Shown here: positions 1 through 8,965 of the stretch, piece by piece | Layout of the letters: each line of letters begins with the position of its first letter | How positions within the stretch are numbered: the first letter of the stretch is position 1 | From: Nodularia sp. LEGE 06071 | Lineage (GTDB): Bacteria > Cyanobacteriota > Cyanobacteriia > Cyanobacteriales > Nostocaceae | Length of the DNA stretch: 64,000 nt | Direction: 5' to 3' | NCBI RefSeq assembly: GCF_015207755.1 | Contig: NZ_JADEWH010000007.1 | Coordinates: forward strand, 124,001 to 188,000 | The notes under the pieces: model-generated | Told to the model about the DNA's origin: nothing | The model's database searches: none | Seen by the model: the letters and a program-made list of their open reading frames with translations, nothing else | Translations under genes and position numbers: made by a program

Positions 1-822
1 GCCGCGACTTTTGTTTTGCTGATTAATCAGTCGTAATTGCTGATTCGTTTGCTCAATATATTGGCGCGTTTGATGATAAACATATCTGTACAGTCCATCA
101 GCATCAATCAAACCTTGGGGATCAGCCGCTTCACCACGCAACCCACGCATTAAGTAATATGTAAATACGCCATGTCCCAATTCGGGAAATTCCCAGGATT
201 GTTGATTAGTATCACAGGAAAGCAAAGCATAGAATCCTTTACTCTGTTTTGCTCGTTGGCGTAACAATTCCACCATCTCAGATGTCGGATTGGGCAAAGA
301 TGCTGTACTGATCTCACTTCTAGCAGATCGGAATGTCAGGCTACCACTATGACAAGCATCCAGCCACACTAACTGAGTCTGCGCCTGACTATTTCCCAAC
401 AGTTGCAAAATTTCCTCTAAACCCAAAGCTGTGTTGAGTAAGTCGTCTGTTTGAGTATCTGCTAGACACAAAAATGCTTGTTGAGAATTTGGCTTCAGCA
501 TCCCATGTCCAGAGAAATAAAATAAAATCGTGTCCTGTGGTTGAGCTGCGGCAGTAATTTCCTGTAAGCTAGCACGGACTGTGGAGAGAGTCGGCAAGCT
601 AGAACTTAAATCGTGGTGAACCCTTTCTGCGGTTTGGGGAAATCCTTGGGTTGCGTCGGCTAAAGCTGCGGCTAAACCCTGACAATCAACAGCCGAGTAG
701 CGTAATGAAGGTAGTCCCTTGTCTTGGTATTTGTTGACTCCTACCAACAACAGCCAAAATTGTGCCTCTCCTAATTCTAGGACATGGGTTAAATGACTGG
801 TAGCTATACCTAGTGGAGACAT
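1..822 (-). CDS. Caspase-family (peptidase C14) protein, 3' end outside window
   Basis: The frame is open from the ATG at 822 to the left edge of the window (274 codons, no stop), so the C-terminal part is missing. The caspase p20 fold is recognisable: a hydrophobic strand followed by GVNKY near residue 28, the catalytic histidine in SGHG (about H106) and the catalytic cysteine in DACHSG (about C157). Cyanobacteria carry many such orthocaspase/metacaspase-like proteases, often fused to WD40, TPR or FGE-sulfatase domains; any such partner would lie outside this window. No signal peptide or membrane segment is seen. It probably cleaves after basic residues like other prokaryotic C14 members, but this is family knowledge. 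The downstream-oriented neighbour at 859-1314 is on the same strand. Confidence 0.85.
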   Translation of the reverse strand, partial: MSPLGIATSHLTHVLELGEAQFWLLLVGVNKYQDKGLPSLRYSAVDCQGLAAALADATQGFPQTAERVHHDLSSSLPTLSTVRASLQEITAAAQPQDTILFYFSGHGMLKPNSQQAFLCLADTQTDDLLNTALGLEEILQLLGNSQAQTQLVWLDACHSGSLTFRSARSEISTASLPNPTSEMVELLRQRAKQSKGFYALLSCDTNQQSWEFPELGHGVFTYYLMRGLRGEAADPQGLIDADGLYRYVYHQTRQYIEQTNQQLRLINQQNKSRG

Positions 823-858
823 TTTAAATTTGCTGGGTAATTATTAAATCTGGATCAA

Positions 859-1314
859 TTAAGACTTTCGGCACTGTAACCCAAAGGGGATGCCGTTCCA
901 ACTAGTATAACCACTAGCAATATTCCGATTCATGGTGTGCATGATCAGCAACCAGTTGTCTGTATTTTTATACCGCAAGGGCAATATATGGTCTCGCCGT
1001 GAAGAAGGGGGATCGCCAGCAGCAAACGCTCTCTGTTCAATCGATACCCAAGGACCGCCATTATCGCTGACACGTCCGGCAATTCTGGTACCGGCAGTTG
1101 TCGTACACAAACCATCTTTACATATTCTGGTGTCCCCTAAACCCAGTTCTAACACAGCTTGACGACCATCTAAATTACATCTCCATTTTCCCGCCCAATC
1201 AGGGAGAATTACCGAAAAATTGGGTTGAAAGCCCCGTCGTAGAACAACGGCTTTTAATTCATTAGTGTACCAAGATGCTGCTATACTCATAATAGTGGAA
1301 AGGTAATCAACCAC
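859..1314 (-). CDS. Conserved hypothetical, DUF6006-like
   Basis: This 151-residue protein carries conserved-looking blocks: WAGKWRCNLDGR, CTTTAGTRIAGR, SDNGGPW and a C-terminal SGYTSWNGIPFGLQC. This pattern (a glycine/tryptophan-rich beta domain with a few cysteines) resembles the small DUF6006 proteins common in cyanobacteria and found in other bacteria; the assignment is from memory of the pattern and is not certain. No catalytic motif is visible and function is unknown. The first residues MVDYLSTIMSIAASWYTNEL are weakly hydrophobic, so a membrane-proximal or exported form is possible but not clear. The gene is on the same strand as the caspase gene 37 bp further on and could be co-transcribed with it. 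Confidence 0.6.
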   Translation of the reverse strand: MVDYLSTIMSIAASWYTNELKAVVLRRGFQPNFSVILPDWAGKWRCNLDGRQAVLELGLGDTRICKDGLCTTTAGTRIAGRVSDNGGPWVSIEQRAFAAGDPPSSRRDHILPLRYKNTDNWLLIMHTMNRNIASGYTSWNGIPFGLQCRKS

Positions 1315-1497
1315 TTAAAAAACCTAACTGTCGAAAGACAAAGCACTGAACCTTGATAATTGAATCTATGCGGTTCTACTGCATTGTTCTAGTTTCCTCC
1401 TAGCAGTAGGTAAAAGACTCATAGGGGCTAGACGACTCAGAATTTTGAAACAACTGTTTCAAACTAAACAGGACTTGCACTAATGCAAATAGGGTAG

Positions 1498-1617
1498 GGC
1501 ATACCCGAATTAACGCTTGGGGAGAATCCCACCTCTGGTCTAGATGACGCAAGGACTCTAGGTTAAGTGGTTTCGTTGAACCAAGAATCCCCGTCGATTT
1601 ATCGCGGGGAGTGTCAA
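1498..1617 (+). pseudogene. Remnant of a TnpB (IS200/IS605-type) 3' end with right-end hairpin
   Basis: After an in-frame TAG at 1495-1497, 22 codons read GIPELTLGENPTSGLDDART and end at TAA 1564-1566. The short C-terminal peptide rich in TLGE/PTSG resembles TnpB C-termini. About 20 bp later lies a hairpin at 1588-1610 (TCCCCG, loop, CGGGGA) followed by AGTGTCAA, the layout seen at right ends of IS200/IS605 elements, where the omega RNA (reRNA) also ends. The rest of TnpB and the left end are not seen, so this would be a dead relic. A 68-codon antisense frame over 1558-1764 is judged not to be a gene. Confidence 0.4.
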
Positions 1618-2039
1618 ATCCGTGGGGTTGAGCCGTCCGTAGGTCGTGGACTGAACATCTTGTACTAACATTACATAACCAGCGGTTGTGCCTGAAAACA
1701 CATTTATCGGTATTTTGTTCATTTTCATACCTACGGGGTAATCATAAAAGTTTTTAGGGAGCATTTTCTGTATAAGTTTATTGATGTTAATTTATGCAGT
1801 TTTGTGCCGGGAAAGAACCGGAATTTTTATAAATTGACATATTAAGAGAGTAAAAATTACTCAATAATCTTACTTGTATAAACGAATAAATAAAAAAAAC
1901 GCCAATTTGGCGAGATTTATAAAATTATCTTTGTTAAAGTATTGGTTGTAAAAGACTTGTGGGCTTAATAGTCCAAGGTTTACTACACTTCAAGAGCATT
2001 GATAGGATTACTAATTCCAATAGTTCTGTCAATTATGCT
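1618..2039. other. Intergenic region without a supported gene
   Basis: No convincing gene is seen here. A short perfect hairpin CGCCAATTTGGCG lies at about 1900-1912 and could act as a weak terminator, although it is not followed by a run of T. The stretch from 1790 to 2000 is AT-rich. Confidence 0.4.
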
Positions 2040-2165
2040 CTATGAATTGAAGATTGCTACGAGATTTTCTGTAGTGGTCTCAACCAATCCCTTCTTCTCG
2101 CAAAAGGGACAAGTAGAATCATAAGTCCTTGTTGATTTACTCCTATCCTTACCTCGTTCAACCAT
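2040..2165 (-). CDS. Possible small Cys-containing ORF (CPFC motif)
   Basis: A 41-codon frame from the ATG at 2165 to TAG at 2040 encodes a basic peptide with TYDSTCPFCEKKG, half of a zinc-finger-like knuckle. The frame is open further upstream to about 2238 without an ATG, GTG or TTG start, and another CNCREK-like cysteine lies there, so this could be the 3' remnant of a larger gene. No ribosome binding site is evident. It is listed as possible only. Confidence 0.25.
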   Translation of the reverse strand: MVERGKDRSKSTRTYDSTCPFCEKKGLVETTTENLVAIFNS

Positions 2166-2282
2166 GATATGAACGGGGTATTTTTCATGGTTTTTCTCAC
2201 GACAATTTACGACTAAGACACCCCAGACAAAATTAAAATGTCTGAGGTGTTATTGTGCATCAGGGTGTTTATTAACGTGAAA

Positions 2283-2480
2283 TCAAAATTGTTTTGGTAG
2301 CCCAGCCTGCTTTAAAATAGCATTAGCTGTATGGCGTGATTTTATACAGTTGTCAACAACAAACGATTGCTGATTGATTGGACTGTGCCAAAGTTCATGA
2401 TCTCCCTTCCCGTGACGTTTAAAATAACACCCTGAGTCTAAAAGAATTTGTTTAAGTTGTGGAGTATAGGAAATGCCCAT
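2283..2480 (-). CDS. hicA: HicA-family mRNA interferase toxin
   Basis: The 65-residue product has the HicA/YcfA fold signature: an N-terminal helix ending in LLDSGCYFKRHGKGDHELWH, with the family's catalytic-type histidine in the beta strand (GDHELWH), and a C-terminal helix TANAILKQAGLPKQF typical of these double-stranded RNA-binding-like toxins. HicA toxins cleave mRNA in a translation-independent manner and are neutralised by a HicB-type antitoxin. The gene starts one base after the stop of the upstream antitoxin-like gene (2482-2724), so the two are surely co-transcribed with the antitoxin first. Length agrees with the family. Confidence 0.82.
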   Translation of the reverse strand: MGISYTPQLKQILLDSGCYFKRHGKGDHELWHSPINQQSFVVDNCIKSRHTANAILKQAGLPKQF

Positions 2481-2481
2481 T

Positions 2482-2724
2482 TTAACAAGCCATAGTAATA
2501 GGTTCGAGTAAATGGCTTGTCAAATCTAAAAAGAGAGGTTCTGTACTCGAAAGCTGCACTTGATTTAGCTCAATAAGCTCTGGAATCATCACTTTCAGCT
2601 TTTCTGACAGCTTTTCTGCTGTATCAGCTTCTGTTGCTAATCCAGGTAAATCATCACTTGTAGCAACCCAAACTCTAGCTTCAGCATCCCAAAAAGCCTG
2701 TACTGCAATGACTTTTTTTCCCAT
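2482..2724 (-). CDS. HicB-like antitoxin (DUF1902 type)
   Basis: This 80-residue protein begins with VIAVQAFWDAEARVWVATSDDLPGLATEADT, the partially degraded RNase H-like fold of HicB proteins, in the DUF1902 variant with the W-x-A-x-SDDLPGL block. It lacks a clear C-terminal ribbon-helix-helix or HTH domain, as usual for short DUF1902 antitoxins. It is expected to bind and block the HicA-type toxin encoded immediately downstream. The ATG at 2724 is used because it gives the canonical N-terminus and lies within a normal promoter distance of the divergent space at 2725-2814. Confidence 0.78.
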   Translation of the reverse strand: MGKKVIAVQAFWDAEARVWVATSDDLPGLATEADTAEKLSEKLKVMIPELIELNQVQLSSTEPLFLDLTSHLLEPITMAC

Positions 2725-2814
2725 ATCGTTTGCTCTCTATCTGATAGGTTGGGGATTTCTATCTTTAGTGTAGGACAAAGTTGGAAAAGATATATTTCAC
2801 TTTCTGGTCAAATT

Positions 2815-3666
2815 TCAGTAACTTTCACATAGAGCGATCGCATGATGGCGGATATGATCTTCAATAAAACTAGCGATAAAATAATAACTGTGGTCGTAGC
2901 CTGTTTGGTAACGTAAGTTGAGAGGCTGATTCACAGATGCACAAGCTTGCTCAAACACTTCTGGAAGTAATTCTTCAGCTAAAAATTTATCCGCAGTTCC
3001 TTGGTCAATCAAAATGGGACTGTGATATCCTAATTGTTGGACTAATTGACTAGCATCATAATTACGCCACGTTTCTTGATTTTTGCCTAGATAACCACTG
3101 AAAGCCTTTTGACCCCAAGGCGATCGCATTGGTGCAGCAATCGGTGCAAAAGCTGAAACTGATTTATATAGATGCGGGTTTCTTATAGCACATACTAGCG
3201 CTCCATGTCCTCCCATTGAATGACCAAAAATACCTTGTTTATCAGGTATAATTGGGAAATTTGCGGCAATTATCGCTGGTAATTCCTGGACGATATAACT
3301 ATACATTTGGTAATGCTGATGCCAAGGTTCCTCAGTAGCATCCACATAAAAACCTGCACCTGTACCAAAATCCCAATCGTCATCTTCACCTGCAATACCA
3401 GTGTTGCGGGGGCTAGTATCTGGTGCGACTAATATTAAGCCGTACTCAGATGCGTAACGCTGCGCCCCAGCTTTGGCTAGAAAATTCTCTTCAGTACAAG
3501 TCAAGCCAGAAAGGAAATAGAGAACGGGTATTGGCTGTTGAGTGGCTTGTGGTGGTTCATAGACGGCGAAACGCATCTGACTTTTACAGGTGGAAGAAAG
3601 GTGAGAGTAAAAGCCGAGTTGGCCGCCAAAGCTTTGATATTCTGAGATCAGATCCAGATTAGTCAT
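2815..3666 (-). CDS. fghA: S-formylglutathione hydrolase
   Basis: The 283-residue product is a full-length esterase-D family alpha/beta hydrolase. It hydrolyses S-formylglutathione to formate and glutathione, the second step of cytosolic formaldehyde detoxification. The nucleophile elbow GHSMGGHGA puts the catalytic serine at about residue 150; the family block LSGLTCTEENF and the motif DWDFGTGAGFYVDAT are present, with the acid in LIDQGTADKF and the histidine in GYDHSYYF near the C-terminus. The class III alcohol dehydrogenase that makes its substrate is encoded upstream on the same strand (4311-5420), separated by a DUF29 gene. This gene pair is a recurrent arrangement in Nostocales. Confidence 0.95.
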   Translation of the reverse strand: MTNLDLISEYQSFGGQLGFYSHLSSTCKSQMRFAVYEPPQATQQPIPVLYFLSGLTCTEENFLAKAGAQRYASEYGLILVAPDTSPRNTGIAGEDDDWDFGTGAGFYVDATEEPWHQHYQMYSYIVQELPAIIAANFPIIPDKQGIFGHSMGGHGALVCAIRNPHLYKSVSAFAPIAAPMRSPWGQKAFSGYLGKNQETWRNYDASQLVQQLGYHSPILIDQGTADKFLAEELLPEVFEQACASVNQPLNLRYQTGYDHSYYFIASFIEDHIRHHAIALCESY

Positions 3667-3672
3667 GATTGA

Positions 3673-4185
3673 TCAAGTTTTAGGCGATGATTCCATCAAA
3701 TCATCATTTGCCGCTTCAGACGGATAAAAGCGATCGCTCATCACTTCTAGCAGAGTATACAAACATTGTTGGGGAAAAGTTGATAATGGCAAGTTGGTTT
3801 CACTTGATGCTAAATCTCTAGCATTTTCATAGGCTTCTGGGAGTATTTTTTCTAAGTCAGGCTTGAGACGAGAATTTTCGCTGAGTAATTTGAGAATCTC
3901 CCGCCGTTGAAGTCGAATGATTACCAACCAATTACGACTGCGTTGTGCTGATTTAAATTCCCACTTGAGTAAAGTTCCAATTAATATGCTGAGGCGATTT
4001 CGTAATTCTTGACGTTCCAGTCTCCCTAAAGATTCGATCTCCGCAATTAAATTGGGTAAGTCCAGCTGGTTCCATTGCTGATTACGCAGCAGATAAGATT
4101 GTTGCTTTGTCCAAGCAGCAAAGTCGGTTTTATAGAGGTTATCTTTGAGATTTGCCAATGATTTTCCAGTTTGTGGTGTTTGCAT
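3673..4185 (-). CDS. DUF29 domain-containing protein
   Basis: The 170-residue protein has the DUF29 pattern: LYKTDFAAWTKQQSYLLRNQQWNQLDLPNLIAEIESLGR near the N-terminus, then a helical block RQELRNRLSILIGTLLKWEF and SRNWLVIIRLQRREI, and an acidic LDLEKILPEAYENAR region. DUF29 proteins are abundant in cyanobacteria and have no established biochemical function. The gene sits 6 bp upstream of the fghA start and downstream of the class III dehydrogenase, so it is likely to be transcribed with the formaldehyde genes, but that does not prove a role in the pathway. Confidence 0.88.
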   Translation of the reverse strand: MQTPQTGKSLANLKDNLYKTDFAAWTKQQSYLLRNQQWNQLDLPNLIAEIESLGRLERQELRNRLSILIGTLLKWEFKSAQRSRNWLVIIRLQRREILKLLSENSRLKPDLEKILPEAYENARDLASSETNLPLSTFPQQCLYTLLEVMSDRFYPSEAANDDLMESSPKT

Positions 4186-4310
4186 GACTCAACAGACGCG
4201 ATTCATCGTACAATTTTGTTTCTGCCCAATCAGTACCGAAGGTTTTTTGGGTGAATATTTCCCAATGCTCATGTAATTTTACAAGCGATTGCCTCTTGTA
4301 TTTCAGACAA

Positions 4311-5420
4311 TTAAAATGTCACTACGCTGCGGATTGATTCGCCTTTGTGCATTAAATCAAAAGCTGTATTAATCTCTTCAATCGGCATGACATGAGTAAT
4401 TAAATCATCAATATTTATTTTTCCATCCATATACCAATCTACAATTTTCGGCACATCTGTACGCCCCCTAGCGCCACCAAATGCCGAACCTTTCCAAACG
4501 CGTCCAGTTACTAATTGAAAAGGACGAGTCCTGATTTCTTGTCCTGCACCAGCGACACCAATAACGACACTCACGCCCCAACCTTTATGACAGCATTCTA
4601 AGGCTTGACGCATCACATTTACATTACCAATACATTCAAAACTATAATCAGCACCGCCTTTGGTTAAGTCCACTAAATAAGGAACTAAATCACCCTCAAC
4701 TTCTTGGGGATTGACAAAGTGTGTCATCCCAAATTTTTCGGCTAATGCGCGTTTGCTGGGATTAATATCTACCCCGACAATCATATTCGCTCCCACCATC
4801 CGCGCCCCTTGGATGACATTCAAACCAATACCGCCTAAGCCAAAAACCACGACGTTTGCTCCTGGTTCCACTTTGGCTGTATTAATAACTGCACCCACGC
4901 CAGTAGTTACACCACAGCCAATATAACAAACTTTATCAAAGGGGGCATCTGGGCGAATTTTGGCGACGGCAATTTCTGGTAATACTGTGTAATTAGCAAA
5001 GGTAGATGTACCCATGTAATGATGCAGCATTTCCCCGCCAATACTAAAGCGACTGGTGCCATCGGGCATGACACCGCGCCCTTGAGTGAGGCGAATTGCT
5101 TGACAAAGATTGGTCTTCATGCTTAAGCAATATTCACACTGCCGGCATTCTGGAGTATATAGAGGAATGACATGATCTCCTGGCTTGAGGCTAGTCACAC
5201 CAGCACCAACTTCTACTACCACACCAGCGCCTTCATGTCCCAAAATTGCGGGAAATAAACCTTCAGGATCATCACCAGAAAGGGTGTAAGCATCGGTATG
5301 GCAAACTCCAGAGGCTTTAATCTCAATTAAGACTTCCCCGGCTCGTGGTGGCGATAATTCCACGGTTTCAATAGTCAACGGCTTACCCGCGCCGTAAGCG
5401 ACTGCTGCTTTAACTTCCAC
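4311..5420 (-). CDS. frmA: S-(hydroxymethyl)glutathione dehydrogenase / class III alcohol dehydrogenase
   Basis: The 369-residue product is a zinc-dependent medium-chain dehydrogenase. It oxidises S-hydroxymethylglutathione to S-formylglutathione with NAD and may also reduce S-nitrosoglutathione. Visible features are the catalytic zinc ligand in [25 protein letters not shown], the structural zinc cysteines in [15 protein letters not shown], and the Rossmann motif [13 protein letters not shown]. The length is standard for class III ADH. It feeds the S-formylglutathione hydrolase encoded downstream on the same strand. The ATG at 5420 is preceded by a 236-bp space shared with the divergent aminotransferase gene, which holds the promoters for both. 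Confidence 0.95.
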   Translation of the reverse strand: MEVKAAVAYGAGKPLTIETVELSPPRAGEVLIEIKASGVCHTDAYTLSGDDPEGLFPAILGHEGAGVVVEVGAGVTSLKPGDHVIPLYTPECRQCEYCLSMKTNLCQAIRLTQGRGVMPDGTSRFSIGGEMLHHYMGTSTFANYTVLPEIAVAKIRPDAPFDKVCYIGCGVTTGVGAVINTAKVEPGANVVVFGLGGIGLNVIQGARMVGANMIVGVDINPSKRALAEKFGMTHFVNPQEVEGDLVPYLVDLTKGGADYSFECIGNVNVMRQALECCHKGWGVSVVIGVAGAGQEIRTRPFQLVTGRVWKGSAFGGARGRTDVPKIVDWYMDGKINIDDLITHVMPIEEINTAFDLMHKGESIRSVVTF

Positions 5421-5656
5421 AATTAGCCTTCCTGTATAAAAGTTGTATCAATGGGCTGATATGAGTTTATATCGGCAAGGGGTTAGAGAAACTTTTTGTT
5501 ACTTTTTTGTAAATTAACTATAAAATTGCAAAATTGCTTTTTCCATTGATATTGGTACATTAGTTACAGGCGGCAAACCTGGACGATGATATCGCTCCGC
5601 CATCAGAGACTGATAATTTTGTTAACTCCGACCTTATCTTTATTTTTACAAAGCTT

Positions 5657-6943
5657 ATGAACCCTGCCCTCACGAAAATTGGCGCTCAAATGTCTAACTT
5701 GACTGGCGTTAGAGCGATTATGAAGGATATTATTGAAACTTTAAAAGCTGGGGTAGGGCAAGAATTTATTAATTTGAGTGCTGGAAACCCGTTGATTTTA
5801 CCAGAGGTGGAACAGTTGTGGCGGGACTGCACGGCTGAATTATTGGCTGGTTCGGAATACGGCGAGGTGGTTTGTCGTTACGGTTCGAGTCAGGGTTATG
5901 CACCGTTGATTGAGGCGATCGCCAATGACTTCAACAAACGCTATGGTTTAAACTTAAGCGATCGCAATATTTTAATTACACCCGGCAGTCAAAGCCTCTA
6001 CTTCTACGCTGCCAATAGCTTTGGTGGTTACACAACAAGCGGCGAACTCAAGCAAATCGTTTTACCTCTCAGTCCCGACTATACGGGTTATGGCGGTGTT
6101 TGTTTAGAGCAAGAAGCCTTAATCGCATATAAACCAACTTTAGATATTGATGAGGCGGCTCACAGGTTTAAATATCGTCCAGATTTCAGCCAACTATCAA
6201 TTACAGACAGCACGGGTTGCGTCATCTTCTCTCGTCCCTGTAACCCCACTGGTAATGTTCTCAGCGACGATGAAGTGAAAAAAATTGCGGCTTTGGCTGC
6301 ACCTTACAATGTACCTGTGTTGATTGATTCGGCTTATGCGCCGCCTTTCCCAGCTTTGAACTTTACAGAAATGACACCAGTCTTTGGTGACAATATCTTG
6401 CATTGCATGAGTTTATCAAAGGTGGGATTACCTGGAGAACGCATCGGTGTTGCCATTGGTGATGAAGGCATCATCCAAGCATTAGAGTGCTTTCAGACAA
6501 ATTTGTGTATTCATCCCTCACGCTATGGTCAAGCTATAGCCGCTATCGCCATCAACTCTGGTGCTTTACCTAAAATCGCTGAAGAAGTGATTCGTCCCTT
6601 CTACCAGAAAAAGTTTACTGTGCTAGAAAATACTTTAGATACGGCAATGCCCAAGGATTTACCTTGGTTCCTCCATCGCGGTGAAGGAGCTATATTTGCT
6701 TGGTTGTGGCTACAGGATTTACCCATGACTGATTGGGAATTTTACCAGGAACTGAAGCAAGTGGGTGTGATTGTTGTACCTGGTAGTACCTTTTTCCCTG
6801 GTTTGCGGGAAGAATGGCAGCACAAGCACCAATGTTTACGCATTAGTCTGACTGGTACTGATGAAGAAATTGCCACGGGAATGCAGCGTTTGGCACAGGT
6901 GGCTGAACAAGTTTATCAGCGTGCTGTTGTGAGTCTAAAATAA
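5657..6943 (+). CDS. avtA: Valine-pyruvate aminotransferase
   Basis: The 428-residue protein is a fold-type I PLP aminotransferase that matches E. coli AvtA along its length in pattern: SAGNPLILPEV, YGSSQGYAPLIEAI, LITPGSQSLYFYAAN, SRPCNPTGNVLSDDE and LIDSAYAPPFP. The PLP-binding lysine lies in MSLSKVGLPGER (about K255). It ends with HKHQCLRISLTG, the substrate carboxylate arginine block. AvtA transfers the amino group between valine or alanine and pyruvate or 2-oxoisovalerate. The TAA stop overlaps the ATG of the rimM frame by one base, which implies translational coupling. Confidence 0.92.
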   Translation: MNPALTKIGAQMSNLTGVRAIMKDIIETLKAGVGQEFINLSAGNPLILPEVEQLWRDCTAELLAGSEYGEVVCRYGSSQGYAPLIEAIANDFNKRYGLNLSDRNILITPGSQSLYFYAANSFGGYTTSGELKQIVLPLSPDYTGYGGVCLEQEALIAYKPTLDIDEAAHRFKYRPDFSQLSITDSTGCVIFSRPCNPTGNVLSDDEVKKIAALAAPYNVPVLIDSAYAPPFPALNFTEMTPVFGDNILHCMSLSKVGLPGERIGVAIGDEGIIQALECFQTNLCIHPSRYGQAIAAIAINSGALPKIAEEVIRPFYQKKFTVLENTLDTAMPKDLPWFLHRGEGAIFAWLWLQDLPMTDWEFYQELKQVGVIVVPGSTFFPGLREEWQHKHQCLRISLTGTDEEIATGMQRLAQVAEQVYQRAVVSLK

Positions 6944-7638
6944 TGAAAACGAACCGCCAAGGCGCAAAGGTCGCCAAGAAGAAGCAGGGGAGCAGGCTTG
7001 CCCTGAGCGTAGCCGAAGGGGAGCAGGGAGCAGGGGAGAAGTTTCTCAACCCAGTCCCCAATGCCGATGAATGGTTAGAAATTGGTAAAATTGTCGCCCC
7101 TCAAGGGTTGTCTGGGGAGTTGCGGGTTTATCCAGAATCGGATTTTCCGGAACGGTTTGAGGTTCCGGGAACACGTTGGTTATGGCATCCTGGGGATCAG
7201 GAACCACAACCGATAGAGTTGTTGTCAGGTCGTTATGTGGAAGGGAAAAACTTGTGTGTGATTACCTTGGCTGGAGTGAAAAATCGCAATGATGCCGAGG
7301 CGTTGCGCGATTATAAGTTGATGGTTCCCGCAAGCGATCGCCCCCAATTAGGTGAAGATGAATATCATGTCACCGATTTGATCGGGATGTCCGTCTTCAT
7401 GCAAGAATCTGGAGAACTTGTGGGCGAGGTGGTAGATGTGATTCCGGCTGGTAATTTTTTATTGGAAGTGAAGCTGCATCAGCAAAATCAAGCTGTTCCC
7501 TCAGAAACATCACAGCCCAAATCCCCGAAGAATCTTTTGATCCCATTTGTTAAGGCGATCGCCCCTGTAGTCGATGTTCCATCCCGTCGGATTGAAATTA
7601 CTCCCCCTCCTGGGTTGCTAGAACTAGGTAATGGGTAA
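6943..7638 (+). CDS. rimM: Ribosome maturation factor RimM with repeat-derived N-terminal extension
   Basis: From about residue 43 the product is a classic RimM: WLEIGKIVAPQGLSGELRVYPESDFPERF, GRYVEGKNLCVITLAGV, NRNDAEALRDYKLMV, YHVTDLIGMSVF and GEVVDVIPAGNFLLEV in the C-terminal PRC-barrel domain. RimM binds S19 and assists 30S head maturation. The first 42 residues are unlike the family. They are encoded by dispersed repeat DNA: CCTGAGCGTAGCCGAAGGG and GAGCAGGGAGCAGGGGAG motifs found elsewhere in the window. No ATG, GTG or TTG start is available in frame just before the conserved part, so the ATG at 6943, overlapping the avtA stop, is taken as the start. Confidence 0.9.
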   Translation: MKTNRQGAKVAKKKQGSRLALSVAEGEQGAGEKFLNPVPNADEWLEIGKIVAPQGLSGELRVYPESDFPERFEVPGTRWLWHPGDQEPQPIELLSGRYVEGKNLCVITLAGVKNRNDAEALRDYKLMVPASDRPQLGEDEYHVTDLIGMSVFMQESGELVGEVVDVIPAGNFLLEVKLHQQNQAVPSETSQPKSPKNLLIPFVKAIAPVVDVPSRRIEITPPPGLLELGNG

Positions 7639-7800
7639 TAGGAAGAGGCAAGGGGAGAAGAGGAACGGGGGCAGGGGGCAGGGTGCAGGGGAGAAGAAGA
7701 ACGGTTGTTAAGTAACGGCAAGTTTAAAATAATTTATAACTCCCCCTTGCTCCCTGCACCCTGCTCCCCTTGCACCCTGCACCCCTGCCTCTTCTTCCCC
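7639..7800. repeat. Purine/pyrimidine-skewed dispersed repeats in opposing orientation
   Basis: Positions 7640-7707 are G-rich with units such as GGGGCAGGGTGCAGGGGAGAAG, and 7741-7805 are the pyrimidine counterpart with CTCCCTGCACCCTGCTCCCC units. Together they form an imperfect inverted repeat around a short AT-rich loop at 7710-7740. The stretch lies between the convergent ends of rimM and the kinase gene and could act as a bidirectional terminator-like structure. Related units occur at 10030-10190 and 63140-63176. Confidence 0.6.
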
Positions 7801-8814
7801 CTATTCCCTACTTTTCATCTGCTGGGCTACCCCACTTGGCTCGGAAATTATCAAAGTTGTGGTTGCTACTGCCATGATGCCAATCATGGCTAGACATAGC
7901 ACAGCTGTTCTTTGTCTCAATTTGATTGCCGCAGCTAAAGTATCTATGGTATGATCATTATCAGTAACTTGAATTGGCTGAAGTGCTTTTAAAGCCAAAA
8001 ATGCATTAGCATAGCGGTATTTCCATCTACATTTCACCAACTTCATCAACCACAATTTAAAACGCGGATTGAGTTGGGGAACTAATTTCTGGAAATTCAA
8101 ACGATACTTACGATCTATTAACTGACAAATATCAATAGAACGGGTATTAGTCAATAAGCAAATCAGTGTTACTCCTAAACTATATAGGTCTGAAGCTTGG
8201 GTGAGGGGATGACCAAGTTGTTCTTCTGGAGGCATAAAACCTGGGGTTCCGGAAGCAAAGCTGCTGAGAGCCATTTTCACTTCCTCTAACCGAGCCAAGT
8301 CAAAATCAACTAAGTAAGCATTGAGATGCTCATCAACTAAGATGTTTTCTGGTTTAATATCCCGATGAATAATGGGGTCGGCTCGTTGTTGCAGATAAAC
8401 TAGAATTTCTAAAATTGATACCGCTATTTGTTTGATTTCTTCCGGGTTAAAGCTGCGTCGTAAACCCAGAGATGGAGCGTTTTTATACTCCTGTACCAGA
8501 TAAAAGTAATCTGGCATTTCAAAAGAGTTTATGTAGCGCGGAATCCGAGGATGATCAAGTTGTTGCAAGATTTGAATTTCACGTTCATAAGTTTTCAAAC
8601 CTGACCAGTCAGCACTGGTACTGGCAACATTGAACTCTTTAATTACTACCTGTTGATGAGATTGACAGACCTTAGCCAGGTAAGTAATACGCCCCTCTAC
8701 CTGATTGCGTCCTAGTTCTTTAATAACTTCATAGCCTAGCTGAGAAAAATCAGGATAATGACTGAGGCGAATTGCCTTTCGATTATCTACATCAAGCTCC
8801 ATTACACACACCAT
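7801..8814 (-). CDS. Serine/threonine protein kinase with C-terminal membrane segment
   Basis: The 337-residue protein has a complete kinase domain of about 270 residues. The invariant lysine is in VVIKEF (about K59), the catalytic loop is HRDIKPEN (150-157) and the metal-binding motif is VDFDLAR, a DFD variant of DFG common in cyanobacterial kinases. A SGTPGFMPPEEQ activation segment and SDLYSLGVTLICLLT follow. The glycine-rich loop is weak (ELGRNQVEGR). A single hydrophobic segment near residues 305-327 suggests anchoring to the membrane with the kinase domain in the cytosol. An alternative start is the ATG four codons further in (MELDVDN). No sensor domain is present. Confidence 0.9.
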   Translation of the reverse strand: MVCVMELDVDNRKAIRLSHYPDFSQLGYEVIKELGRNQVEGRITYLAKVCQSHQQVVIKEFNVASTSADWSGLKTYEREIQILQQLDHPRIPRYINSFEMPDYFYLVQEYKNAPSLGLRRSFNPEEIKQIAVSILEILVYLQQRADPIIHRDIKPENILVDEHLNAYLVDFDLARLEEVKMALSSFASGTPGFMPPEEQLGHPLTQASDLYSLGVTLICLLTNTRSIDICQLIDRKYRLNFQKLVPQLNPRFKLWLMKLVKCRWKYRYANAFLALKALQPIQVTDNDHTIDTLAAAIKLRQRTAVLCLAMIGIMAVATTTLIISEPSGVAQQMKSRE

Positions 8815-8965
8815 CTAAGTCTGATTTTGTCAAGGTGCAATTAAAAAATAAGAGGTTTTTACCCAGTATTGTTACCCTGCCCACACAAAGACGCATTGTA
8901 TGAATAGAAAATAGTTTTTGCATCTATCCACAGGCTAGATGCAAAAACGGCATCTGTATGCTCAA

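Noticed and set aside
1558-1764. 68-codon minus-strand frame as a gene
   Set aside because: No ribosome binding site, no recognised family, and it overlaps the IS right-end-like hairpin.
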